Below, piece by piece: positions 50,604 to 61,139 of a DNA stretch of 64,000 nucleotides. Position 1 is the stretch's first letter. Each line of letters opens with the position of its first letter. The DNA is from Haemaphysalis longicornis. Lineage: Eukaryota > Arthropoda > Arachnida > Ixodida > Ixodidae. The position numbers were made by a program, and so were the translations under genes. The notes below the pieces were generated by a model that worked only from the letters and a program-made list of their open reading frames with translations, made no database searches and was not told where the DNA came from. The stretch spans positions 88,562,118-88,626,117 of the forward strand of contig CM023453.1 of assembly GCA_013339765.2 (NCBI GenBank), given 5' to 3'.

Positions 50604-51063
50604 TTAAAAGGGACCCTGTAACACTTTTTTCAACTTTTTTTGAAATCTCAAATGCTTGCAGGACGTCGTCACCCAAGCATACCCAGTACTTAGATTAGGG
50701 GGTCGCAAAGTATATCAGCCAAAAAATGAACTGCTCTATGCTCATCAGATAACTTGGAAACTCGCTACAAAGATTTATTCTCTCTTTCCCGGTCTTCACG
50801 TTATTCGACGGCTCGAATGACGTAACTGAGGCCATGTTGCGGATGTTGGCCGCTTTTCCTTCAGTTGCAGCAATGAACGCTTTTCGAGAGCAACTTTAAA
50901 AACAAAGCCACAAAAACAAAGCAGAAACGGGAGGCGTATCTGCTGCGACGAGCAAATCCCGCAGTGCCGCTCCGTGCTGGCGATAACTGTGGCTGTCACA
51001 GTGCTTCCAGTCGGGAAGGAAAGAGTGAAAGCGTTTATCGAAAGTGTTGCAGGGTCCCTTTAC
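50604..51063. mobile_element. TTAA-type MITE family P, complete copy
   Basis: Left end CTTAAAAGGGACCCTGTAACACTTTTTT; the minus strand from 51063 reads TAAAGGGACCCTGCAACACTTTCGATAAACGC, giving 20 bp or longer terminal repeats. The internal 370 bp matches 17098-17476. Left TTAA is intact; the right flank is TTTA here but TTAA in the 17.5 kb copy. TTAA specificity and G/C-rich ends suggest a piggyBac-type transposase supplied in trans (inference). Confidence 0.88.
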
Positions 51064-52400
51064 GGAGGCAGTCGTTCACACATAACTGAGCGAGTAGGGA
51101 AATATGGCATACAATGTTAGAGTGAGCGCTCTTTTGCACAGCCTAACCGGACCTTTGTTGAAAAATTTGGAGGACAAAATTGAGCGTCGAGTTTACAGCA
51201 TTCTGCATTGTTGACAAACAGTTACCTGTCGTGATCGTATTGATAATATTGATGAACCTGGTGGACCTGGCAAATACTAGATGGAATGTCTCGTCCTGGT
51301 GGTTGGTGTGTACGCACCCACGCATGAACGCACGCGTGTGTGTATATGAACTAAAATGACCAATCCCACACCAGCAAAATGACATCTCCTATGCCATCAG
51401 TGACATTCTGGACTTCTGATTTTTTCGTCTTTCATTCGAGCCCCCCAATCAGTATTTTCATGAGTTTCACGCATTGGAACGGGAGAGTTGCGTGGCCGCT
51501 TCATTAAGGCTTGCAATGTGGACAGCCCTTTCCTTGCGTAAGTTACATGCAAACAAGACAAGATTTCTACCCCTCAGAGTATTAAATTCGACGCAACGAG
51601 TTCACGCAAATCTTTCAGAATCTGTACAAGCTCGTGAAATTTTATGTTTGGTTCTGGGCGTTTTAAAGAATAAAAAAAAGTAAACTCGTTGTTTGACCCC
51701 TAGCAATTCTCAAACTCGCTCTCTGCGTGGGGACTCCATCACCAAAGTAAAGAAATGCGAACGGTGTACCTCAGCCATATTGCATAGATTTTCTAGATGC
51801 GTCTTCGTCGTGTTATGACCTGCTCACATGCTTTTATTGGCCCGGTATTTATTTTTAAAAATTCTGTCGAAACAGGGTAAAACAGACGGCGTTTAAATAC
51901 ATACATGCACAACGTTTAGGCTTTACCTTGAAAGCCAGCTCTTAAAAGGTTGTGTTAATCGTAAGTATCACCATAAAACACAAGGAGTTAGTCGAAGCAT
52001 CCGCATGTGTACGCCTACATTTTTCCTGAAAGCCCGCAGTACGCGCTGCGGTATACGCATTTTTATGAACGCCTCACTGCGTCCGGCCCTCCTCTATCGA
52101 AATTTTGCGCGTCTGTGACGCTTAGTGATAGGCGGTGTCGCCGTAGCCGCTCAAGCCAAACGGTGTTGAGGCCACCGTATGCGTGTCGGGAGGAAATGAT
52201 GCTCCAAGCAGGGCTTTCGCCGTTTTAGCTGCATTTACACGCCGCATCTGGCGACATTTCAATAAATTTCAATTGCAGCCCCAGCCAGTTCTCCGCCTCC
52301 TTTGAGACCTTTTCTAGGTCAGCACGGAACATGAGATGGCGTAAGACGACGAAACAGCCGCACTATACATTGCACACTTCGTTCGCGAGTCTGTGCCTGC
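51064..52400. other. Anonymous DNA, no gene seen
   Basis: No supported exon or repeat; AATAAA-like words near 51668 and 52260 only. Confidence 0.35.
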
Positions 52401-52401
52401 C

Positions 52402-52561
52402 CGCTTTTCTGATGGAGGCGAAAAGCAAAAACGCCCGTGTGTACGAGATTTCGGCGCACTTTAAAGATCCCCAGGTGGTCAAAATTAATCTGGAGCCCTC
52501 CACTACGGCGCGCCTGATCGCCTGCGTTGCGTCGGCGCGTTAAACCCTACAATCAATCGAT
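52402..52561 (+). repeat. Ruka-like SINE, 5'-truncated
   Basis: CGCTTTTCTGATGGAGGCGAAAAGCAAAAACGCCCGTGTGTACGAGATTTCGGCGCAC to the tail CCCTACAATCAATCGATT. Very close to the 48.6 kb copy; starts after the tRNA head, as expected for incomplete reverse transcription. Confidence 0.92.
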
Positions 52562-53595
52562 TCCGTGCCTGCGAGTTGCAAGTTCACTTGTGCTGTTCGG
52601 AATAACTTACGCCAGGAAGGAAGCACTAGACAAAGAGGGGAACAGCGCAACACAGACGAAGCACAAGAAGAAAGTGACAACCACGATCTCCAGCGGCCAA
52701 CCACGGATCTGGGTGCTTGTCTGCTTTCAGAGAGTGAGTCAGGTTTGTTGGGCGTAAATTTAATGTTCAAAAATATCTAAAAGTTTGCACAAATTTTCCG
52801 CATCCGAGGAAATAAGCGTAAGAGAACCGTTCTATTCCGTAATTCTTTTTTTGCGAGCCCTCGTATGTTGATGATGATGTTGATGACGATATCCGTAAGC
52901 AGTCGTGTCAAATGTACTTAGCAGAGCTGCGGCAACCAGGCGTGGCGAAATCGCTGAGATTATTTGCAGGCGCACTTGGCAATGAGACCAGAGGTGTTTC
53001 AGGGCCTATCTTCGTTTCGGTCGGTATATTCAAATTGGTCGGCAGGCGCGTGCTGCTCTTACATCACGGTCGAGGATCTCGGCGATCCTATCGCGTCCGT
53101 CGGCCGCTTTCTCTGTCGTCTCTCTTGCGTCAAGTTTCGCGTTAGACCCAGAACGTTCCACATGGGAGCGTTACGAGGCGCGTTCGTGGAATCGCGAAAG
53201 CAGATACTATCTTGGGTCTTTTGATATTTTGTTGAGACTCCTGTTTGTATCTCACCTGGAGGCGCGTCATGATGTGTAGGCCGTGACGACCTTCCCTTCC
53301 TTTAAACGCACTCATAATTACCGCGGAATGAAAATTGATTACATTTAGATATGCGCCAAAGCCGCCTTGAAGTCTCGCACCGCCAGGCTGTACAGACTCC
53401 TTTATGGCACACCTTCAGACGGTTCCTTTGGTGCCCACCCTCGTCGGTCAGGATGCAAATACAGATAGGGGAAGGAGTAGAGGGAACAGAAGAAAGCACT
53501 ACTTCCTATGCGAGTGCATCTAAATTACAGCAGCGATGACAAGCAAGCTAGGTGAGAGAAGGAGACAACGACAGGCATTAGGCTCAATCTCCTTT
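52562..53595. other. Anonymous DNA, no gene seen
   Basis: A few open frames (52565-52780, 52912-53224, 53351-53539) without domains or splice context; GATGATGATG run at 52866. Confidence 0.35.
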
Positions 53596-53599
53596 CAAA

Positions 53600-53705
53600 G
53601 CGCATGCGCGTGCGTTGACGTCACTGCTCCGACGCTTCGGTGGAGTGGCACACTGCATGAGTTATTGCCGTTCTTAACTTGCACCCTAGTTATAGCAACT
53701 ACCAC
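53600..53705 (-). repeat. Dispersed repeat B, copy 3 (partial)
   Basis: GCGCGTGCGTTGACGTCACTGCTCCGACGCTTCGGTGGAGTGGCACACTGCATGAG...GCCGTTCTTAACTTG aligns with the 36.5 kb copy at about 80% identity. Confidence 0.7.
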
Positions 53706-53879
53706 ATAAAGAGTCGCTGAAAGACGGGAGACAGGGTATCGGACTTGGGCTATAGCCTGCTGTACCTTACCATAGGCCATAAAACTTGGGTTTAAAAGCT
53801 GGCAGTTGTACTTCCTTTTCGGTTAATAAAAAATTATCAGTGGCTTAACTCGGCTATGCCAGGATATACGTAGCGTGAG

Positions 53880-54355
53880 CTAAAGTTCAGCTGGTTATTC
53901 TTAGGTTTCCTGGTTGTCTAGGATTAGCTCATTATCATGCTTACTGCTACTGAAACGATTTCCAATCCAATCCAATCCAGTCCAATCCAATCCAATCCAA
54001 TTCAGTCCAGTCACTGCTCCTCGCGCATGCGCAGCACGGCTCTCCAGGAGCCACGCGAAACGGCTATCAAGCGGCTCCGGCGCACTGTCAGACTTGGCTA
54101 CTGCGCAACGGAGGCGCACAGCTGGGCACGCGCCGGCGCCAGTGCGTCTGCCGCGGCTATGACGTCACACCTCTGGAATGCGCAGATCGGCGAATGTGCA
54201 AACCCAATTCTCTACACACCCGTAATCCAATTGGATTGGATTTCCAACCCAATCCAATCCAATGCAATCCAATGCTCCTCGCGCTTGCGCAGCACGGCCC
54301 TTCAAGGTACATGGGAAACGGCTCAACCTCGGCCAGTGTAGCTTACGCTACAAAA
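53880..54355 (-). repeat. Dispersed repeat A, copy 2 (inverted relative to 15.6 kb)
   Basis: Reverse complement of 15545-16060 across its whole length: TTCTTAGGTTTCCTGGTTGTCTAGGATTAGCT, an AATCC/AGTCC minisatellite (53962-54010), CTCCTCGCGCATGCGCAGCACGGCTCTCCAGG, TGCCGCGGCTATGACGTCAC, a second AATCC run (54225-54275) and CTCAACCTCGGCCAGTGTAGCTTACGCTACAAAAT. High identity suggests recent activity or exchange. Confidence 0.88.
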
Positions 54356-54359
54356 TATC

Positions 54360-57300
54360 TGCAGCAGTTGCAATTCCCGCGAGTGGGGCGTAAGCTTGAT
54401 CCTGAATACTTACGAAATGGCTACTGCGTTTTGTTTTGTAAGTCTGTCCTCAGCATGACGGACCTATGAACGGGGAAACATTACAAGATGGTTTCAGCAG
54501 TGGTTAAGGCTTTCAGGCCTAACGAATAGATCTGTTTTGATTGAAACTAACTCGCTGTTTACTTTGGCGCTTTCGGTCCAGTGTGAACTCAAGCGTTTTA
54601 AGAAAACAGCTCAGCGCGGACACAAGGCTATTGAAGGCAAGAAGATATGTCGTCGGCAGCAGCGAAATAAATGGATTAAAATAAAGGAAAGAATCTCTGA
54701 CGGAAGGGTCACTCTTGTTTTTCCAGATTTATACAAAGATAGAGATGCTAACAGCCTTCTTACCTTGCGACCGGGTCGCAAAAAATACACAAAAAAGCGA
54801 AATTACCGTGCATGTTCTTATCTTAACCTTGCCCCCACGATTGGCATCACAGAAAACAGCCGAGAGCGACTGCTCGGAATACCAATGTTGGCGTTAGTCT
54901 TGCGAAAGAAATGTTGAAATGAAGCGCAACCGAATCCGTCGACATGCGGAGCTATAAATACGCTGTTTTTGTAGGTATTAGCAGAGTCCGAAAAGCATTG
55001 ACGGACTCTGGTATTAGACTTAGTAGGGGGCAACCTATAAGGGCTTTTCTTGGCAGGAGTAGTTGCTGTCGGTTAACTTTTTAAGAATTTTTATATGGCA
55101 TTCTGCAGTTTTATTTCTTGAGGTTGCAGGCTGAAGTAGTAGGTGCGAGCATTATTTTAGCTCGTGAATAATTTTTGCCAATCTCTAGTTTGTTATAGCT
55201 TACCTGTGGTCTTTTTTAAATTGCGACGGAGAATATCGTAACAATATGGCTACATTCTATAGCTTGAATCCTGGAATAAAACAAACGAGAAATACCGAAT
55301 CAAGCTTTTTAAAGGATGGAATGCGTCCAAGCCTCAATTAGGATGAGGCATTAGGCGCTCCTGTGTTCGTCTCGAGTTCACTGGCGTCCGTATATGGTTC
55401 CGCCTAAGTTGCGGCGTACCTTCTAAAGGCTATTAGGGCTTCCTATCGCAAGCAAGCGCAGTACTGCGCTAGCTGAAACAATGCAGGAAGCCGAAAACCG
55501 TATTTAATCTCTGTAATGTGGATAGTGGCTCATCAACCGAAAAAAATACGCACACGAAGTGCCAACTGACGCGCTCGTGCTACCAACGGCACAACAAAAA
55601 TTTTGCGTCCACTTATAGATCAATACCGATTAATCCTCGAACTACTGAGTTCCGAAAGATAGCGCACGCTTGCAGTGTGCTCTGCTGAGCTATTCAATCT
55701 GTATTTGTGTAGTCACGTGATCAGCACGTGGGCAGCTTGGCTGGCATCTCGCACGAAGCATTTTTGCGCTTTTAATCGAACTGGAAAGCGACCGGGGTGT
55801 ACCCATGGCTTTCGGGAGTCGATCGCCGTCTTTCAAAGGCAACGTGTATTTTTAACTCACAGAGCCCCCATAATCCCTGCTAGCGCTTTCCGTTTTGCAA
55901 GAGATGTACCTAAGGTTTACTCTGCAGTAAAAAAAGGCTGACGTGTACGAACCTTTTGTCGGTGCTAGTAGTGACATCATCTGAGCGCCTACATACCCGT
56001 GGTTTGCTGACAGTGCTCTTCAAGCGGGTCTTGAAACTATGATTCCTATAAGTTGAAATAGGCTTTAGAAAGGTGACGCCATAAAAGCGGCATGATAAGG
56101 TGAACGCTAAAAAATCTGCCGGGGTTCGCAAAAATAGGCTCATTATACAAATGTCAACCCCATCGTTTATCTCCAGAGGGATATATCACCGATTCTATCT
56201 AAGGTAGGTTTGCTCTATGGCCGCAGGGACACATTTACAGTGGAATCGTCCCTGCAAATAAGCACTTATTATTACGGGTCCTTTTATCAAGCGCCAGCAG
56301 GTCGCTTTTTTCAAAGAAGGATTCCTGCGATAAAAACGAAAAAAGAGAAGATATCAGAAAGACACTTACGACTGCTTACATGGGGGAATGCAAAAATCAT
56401 AACATTTTATTTCAAGCTATGCGATACCCCATGTGTAAGTCTGACGTGATTAAGTTATCTTATGTGGGACAATGTCCACGTCACAAAAGGGACGTATATG
56501 TGTGCTGAGTGTAATCTTCGGGTCGTGAAGTTGGCGGAGGTGTCGGCGGTTGCTGGTTTTAGCTGCAGCGATCCTCTGCTCTTTGCTCACAGTGCGGCAC
56601 TTTGGTGTTACCTTGTGTGTTACATCGCACTTTTTCCAATGAGGCCTACTTACGTGGGCGACCACGTTTTACAGCTACCGCCGAGGTGAACACGCCAGAG
56701 TCCATCGCGCTGGAGATAACACACGCAACCAAAACGTGTCTACTGGTGCGATCGGGTCCGCTCATTACCATGGTCATTACCCTTTTCCCGTCGCGTAGTT
56801 TTGTTATGCTTTGTTGTTTTCTTTTCCTTCGATCTTGCAAGTCCAGCATATATTCTTCTAGCGTAATCGTGCGATGCCACAGCTGTGATTAACACGCTAA
56901 AATTACTCCTGTAGACATCAGTACTTGTCAAGTTCAAGATAGGTTGGGAAGATTCCCCCCTACATTTGCTGTACTTGCGCTGTGCGTGAGACTCTAAGTC
57001 CCTTGCTGTGCGTCTGCCCTCGATTCGCTGCTGGTGCGAAAAACTGCAGCGAGCTCCTTCTCTCGTGTACGTCATGGAGGCAGTCTCGAACTTTGTCATT
57101 TTCTTGGGCCCTGTGCCAACAGTATTTTAGGTACAAAAGTTGTGCTCCAGTTCCTACGAGAGACGGAACTGGACAAATCTCTCTAGATCATGGACAGAGC
57201 AAGTGTGTCACGATATCTACGCTTTCGCACTGTGGCGTTCTTCTACTTATTTTTCTTGGGTTGGTGTCACTGTGGCCTTCATCTATTTACTTTTCTTGGG

Positions 57301-57470
57301 TTGGTGTTGTTACTCATTTTTTTTTGCATCGTTTACTTTTCATTTTGATTCAGCGTTTACATTAACGATTTTCTTTTCAATTGTATTTTTATGTCCGGAC
57401 TCTGTTGGCAGCATTCTCTTGTTTTTCTTGTCATGTTTGTCGCTTCATGTTTGTCGTCTTCCTGCTGTAA
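54360..57470. other. Anonymous DNA, no gene seen
   Basis: The 126-codon plus frame at 54537-54917 is lysine/arginine-rich with an N-terminal hydrophobic run but no domain or splice context. Minus frames at 56450-56849 are short and domain-free. Nothing else can be supported in 3.1 kb. Confidence 0.35.
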
Positions 57471-57479
57471 CCCTGATGT

Positions 57480-57584
57480 CTGATATTCACCACTCATCAA
57501 CGTAGTCACCCCCCATCTGGTGTAGCAAGCCTTGTCCCTAGCAGGGCTGACCTCACCAGTTCACGCTAAAGAGCACTCTCTCTC

Positions 57585-57642
<58 letters not shown>
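57480..57642 (+). repeat. LINE 3' UTR and (CT)n tail
   Basis: CACCCCCCATCTGGTGTAGCAAGCCTTGTCCCTAGCAGGGCTGACCTCACCAG...AAAGAGCACTCTCTCTCC parallels 16681-16760 (CACCCCCATCTGAAGTAGCAAGCG...AAAGATTCCCTCCTCTCT). The CT run covers 57579-57640. No coding part retained. Confidence 0.75.
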
Positions 57643-57711
57643 AAACCCGTGTACATGTCGAAGGCCACGCGGCGTGCCATAGGTCCACCGCTAGTTCGCT
57701 AGAGCCAACGA

Positions 57712-57778
57712 CAGGCCGTGGTGACAAGGATGAGGGATTGACTCGTATTCCTAGGCTGCGGGTTCGAATCCCAGAGCC
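57712..57778 (+). repeat. tRNA-like relic with perfect B box
   Basis: GCGGGTTCGAATCCCAG (57758-57774) contains a perfect B box GGTTCGAATCC; the upstream GCCGTGGTGACAAGGATGAGG is a poor A box. Probable SINE or tRNA pseudogene. Confidence 0.4.
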
Positions 57779-58014
57779 AAGTTCACCAATTTCCTCTACT
57801 TTACTTTCATTCTAATTTCGCCGTTGGCCATTTTCGGAAACGTGGCTCAGTCGCTCCGCACTCGGTATTTTCCCAATGAGCATTTATTTCTTTCACATCA
57901 ATGAAGATAATACCGGTATTATGTATTTGATTTAGGGTGGCGCCTTCAGGTCTGTGGTCATCCCCGCCAGAATAGAGGCTGGAACACTCGAAAAAGACGA
58001 CGAAAAAAATTATG

Positions 58015-58170
58015 TAGTTTTGTCGTGTTTTTGCGTGTCGTACTGTCATTTTGTCGTATTCTTGTCGTGTCGGGATTCTGGTGTTCTGTCGTGTGCCGTA
58101 TTCCTGTCCTGATTTTATGGTTGCGTCGTGCCGAATTCCTGTTTTCTCATGATCCTGATGTTCCATTAGT
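58015..58170 (+). repeat. Irregular TGTCGT-rich repeat upstream of palindrome array 2
   Basis: TTTTGTCGTG, GTGTCGTACTGTC, TTTTGTCGTATTC, TTGTCGTGTCGG, CTGTCGTGTGCCG, GCGTCGTGCCG recur every 15-25 bases. These are half-sites of the palindromic unit in the array at 58228. Confidence 0.6.
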
Positions 58171-58227
58171 AGTTGCACATGGTTTGCTTGTTATTGCCCA
58201 TCGTGAAGAGTAGCGTAAATGGCTGTT

Positions 58228-58362
58228 CTGTTTTGACTACAGGAATGTTTGTCGTTGAGAAAATTGACTGTCGTTGCGACAAATGTGCGCCGTAACAACA
58301 GATGGGTTTGTCGTTACAACAGGACTTGTGTTGTCACAACGAAGTTTTTTGTCGTACGACAG
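58228..58362. repeat. Phased array of short palindromes, copy 2 (7 units, 20 bp period)
   Basis: Units begin at about 58228, 58248, 58268, 58288, 58308, 58328 and 58349. Examples: CTGTCGTTGCGACAA, TTGTCGTTACAACAG, TTGTCGTACGACAG. Spacers are 4-6 bp. The right flank (TGTTGTGCC--TAGACTGGGA, 58391 on) resembles that of copy 1 (TGTTGTGTTTTTCGACTGGGA, 34108 on), so the two arrays belong to one dispersed family. Confidence 0.85.
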
Positions 58363-58459
58363 GAATTCTTGTTAACTTTTTGTGGCATTGCTGTTGTGCC
58401 TTTAGACTGGGAAGCTTATTCAAGCCCTTTTACCCGCAAAACTGTCACTGCGTTAGTGT

Positions 58460-59350
58460 ACTAATTGACATCATTTCGTGTCTACGCAAGTCCGAGGCCG
58501 GATGTATGTTACGCCGACGCATAGGCTGTGTTCCCGCTCCCTTATGCGAAAGATCATACAGCCAGCAACTGTCCCTGCCGTAACGCGATTCTGGGGCCGC
58601 GCCATTGGCAGGATTCTCTGCCTCCACTGGGTTCTATTTTCCTCGGTGCCTTGAGTCTAGTTGTGCCTTAAATGTAAAGCACCCTTGCCTTCCTAAAGCG
58701 TAACCGACTAAAAGCGACAAGGGCGGGCGGGTTCAACAGAAGAAAGGCGGAAAGTCGCCATTAGAGCGTCTCGCCGCGTTACGGGGCTACCCGTCGAAAA
58801 CGGCCCTCTTTCACGGCCACTCACGTTAACCTCAAAGGAAGCTACGCCAGCATTCTCTGAAGGTCAGGGGTGTTGGTGTTTGTTTTGCAGAAAACACGAC
58901 GCCATATGCGTCGCCCCGACACCGCTCGCAAGATTTGCGGCATGCATAATTTTTCATTCAGAACGAACATAGGACAAATTATAGTTATGACAGCCAGGCT
59001 TGTAATGAATAACTATACAGAGAAGCTAGCACGATGTCTTGAAGGAATGGCAGTAAAGTGACATTCAAGCTAACCTAAATCCCTGAGATCAAGTTAGAGC
59101 GAATGCCGTTGTCTTTCTCTTTCAATGTTTGCCCACGCAAAAAAAAAAACACCACTGTCTGACTACCCGTCCAAAAGTTCGAAAATTTTGATACAGATGT
59201 CGATCTAGTTTTTCTTTCTTTACTTCTTTCTGTTGGCAAGCGAAACACATTTTTCTGGCTCTTCTGACTGGCCCTGCGGCTTTTATAGCTGACATTGGGG
59301 TTTAGCCGACGAAGTTACGCCCGAACTATGAGGCGCGCCATATGTGCAGG
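58460..59350. other. Anonymous DNA, no gene seen
   Basis: TTTGTTTTGCAG ending at 58890 looks like a splice acceptor before a 56-codon open stretch, but the sequence has no recognisable product. Confidence 0.3.
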
Positions 59351-59354
59351 GTCA

Positions 59355-59899
59355 TATACCGTATATTTGCGATTCTAAGCACCCCCAGATTCTAAGCGCC
59401 CTCCTACATTGGGGAAAAAAAATAGAAAAAAATTTGCATGCGAACCTAAAGCACCCTTTTTCTAAGCTACCATCGCAAGGGGGATTTCAAACAAGTGGAA
59501 GCGGGCCCGAGTTAACGCTAGGCTGAGTCATTATATAAATGAAGCTTTCAATAATAAGCCACTTCAATGAACATAATACGACATGCTGTGAAATACTGAA
59601 AGCCGCACCCCAAGCGGCACAATAGACTCGAATGGTAGTGAGGGTGACCGAGTATATGTAAGCGGTGGATTCCCTGTCTGTACCTATTTCTCTATTGAAT
59701 GTTGCCAAATACAACATTATTCCTTGCGCCTGTCTCGCCGAGATACGGCCGCGTAAAGAATGGTGTGTGGGGGGAAGGGAGGGGGGGGGCGGTAATTTAG
59801 GTTTTTTAATCTAAGCCCCCCCCCCCCCCCCCCCTCATTTTGGGCAGCGTGATCGTGGAAATAAGGGATGATTAGAAGTCCAGTAAATACGGTATATAT
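59355..59899. mobile_element. Miniature DNA element with ACCGTAT-type ends
   Basis: Left TATACCGTATATTTGCGATTCTAAGC (59355) and, on the minus strand from 59899, TATATACCGTATTTACTGGACTTCTAAT, giving short inverted ends inside TA-rich flanks. GATTCTAAGC words recur internally, and a GGGGG...CCCCC stem-capable segment lies at 59766-59835. Ends reading ACCGTATTT occur in several DNA transposon groups; superfamily not assigned. Confidence 0.5.
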
Positions 59900-59912
59900 A
59901 GGTTGATTTAGA

Positions 59913-60055
59913 CCAACTGGGATCTTGAACGCATATGCGTAAATATCGCCGCACTAGTGTTTTCGTCTCGTGCCTTTATAACCGGTCCCGAATCGGCGTG
60001 CCTGTGCTCGGCAGCATAGCGCCTTGGCCACTTAGCCACTGCGGCGGGAGCGGCT
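59913..60055 (-). repeat. Diverged Ruka-like SINE
   Basis: Plus-strand GGGATCTTGAACGCATATGCG and the head TGTGCTCGGCAGCATAGCGCCTTGGCCACTTAGCCACTGCGGCGGG follow the order of the intact SINE on the minus strand, at clearly lower identity. Confidence 0.7.
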
Positions 60056-60239
60056 TTGATGGTTATTAGGTGATGTTGTCGTGCACAGTTTGTGCGTTGT
60101 AAAACTTTACTGTAAAACTTGACTCTGGCTGGATTTGCACACGACTGGTACGCTCAAAAGTACAGACACAATGCAATTGTACTTTGGGTAGTGTACTACT
60201 AAATGTCTCTTCCAACAACTTGAGGCTAGCAGCGTGTGC

Positions 60240-60936
60240 TTGCCTGCAGACTGCACGCAAGCACAGGCTGCAGGCGTGCCCCCTACGCGCAGTTGACGCC
60301 TCGCTTCAAACTGCTAAAAGAGAGGCGTGCTAAAGCAATAGCGAACAAACACAAGCTTAAATCTGGAAGAACGAACACACAAAAAACACCCTACATGGTG
60401 ACCAGTGAAAAGAAAAAGCGGCCTGAGGTAGTGCCTTATATGCACAAAGTGGCCCATAATATAAAACGTGTGACCAAAAAATATTATGCGCCTATTGTGT
60501 TCTCTGCACCGTTCAAGTTGGCGAGCCTGTGTTAGCGCATCAACGGAAAAAAAAAAAAAACTTTGCGAAAAGAAGCACGGTGCGCAGTACGTGGACTGCC
60601 AAGTTGGCGTTATTTACCAAATTCCGCTCACTTGCGGTATGGTGTACATCGGAGAAACCGGCCGATGCGGAAATGACCGCCTCAGGGAACATATCTTTCC
60701 ATGAAGAATGGCACGGCGTCGCATTTGCCTCATCACTGCCGCGAGGGTGGCAAAGGATGGCTTCCGCGACTGACAGAAACAATCATTGTAGGAAAGAGTC
60801 GTGACACCGTGGTGCGAGAACTGCGCGAACCGTATTTTATCCAGAAAAAAACATCGCAGGCTGTATCAGTGAAGCATCGCTACCACTGTTTTCGAATGAG
60901 TGCCGGATCCTCGACAACATACGATAAAAAGATATA
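60240..60936 (+). pseudogene. Penelope-like element ORF 3' part: linker and GIY-YIG domain, frameshifted
   Basis: Plus strand, frame 1 (to about 60532): RPEVVPYMHKVAHNIKRVTK, FSAPFKLASLC, the conserved linker of PLE proteins. After a shift at an A14 run (60546-60560), another frame gives KKHGAQYVDCQVGVIYQIPL and MVYIGETGRC-NDRLREH, the GIY-YIG core with its Arg (60580-60704). A further frame (60701-60937) holds the C-terminal DTVVRELREPYFIQKK and ends at a stop. At least two breaks; the RT is missing. The sequence differs clearly from the PLE at 21.2 kb (ADCDRSYVGET), so two PLE families are represented. No hammerhead core was found in its 3' flank. Confidence 0.85.
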
Positions 60937-61084
60937 ATTGTTGTCTTAAGCAGTGGCTATTTTGTTTTATCGTATCTTTTTAGATCTCTTATTTTTTGTG
61001 TATGTTTGTGTGTTTGTAGACAAGCTACTTCTACCACTGTCTTTCCTTGGAATAAATCAGTTGTTAGTGGCGCATCTGTCTCGT

Positions 61085-61110
61085 CGTTCGTTTTTTTTTT
61101 TTTTTTCTGT
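61085..61110. repeat. Poly-T tract
   Basis: T17 at 61089-61105 within the 3' flank of the Penelope fragment. Confidence 0.85.
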
Positions 61111-61139
61111 CATGGTTTGTAGCGCTCTTTTTCCTTGAC

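Noticed and set aside
54537..54917. 126-codon basic frame
   Set aside because: Lysine-rich in an A-rich stretch, no domain and no start or splice support.
56646..56849. Minus frame ending in an AT-hook-like GRPRK
   Set aside because: A five-residue match in a basic frame with no other support.
57712..57778. Functional tRNA gene
   Set aside because: Perfect B box only; the acceptor, D and anticodon arms do not pair.
58870..59061. Possible exon after a TTTGTTTTGCAG acceptor
   Set aside because: Acceptor-like sequence is common; the following frame has no recognisable product and no donor was found at its end.
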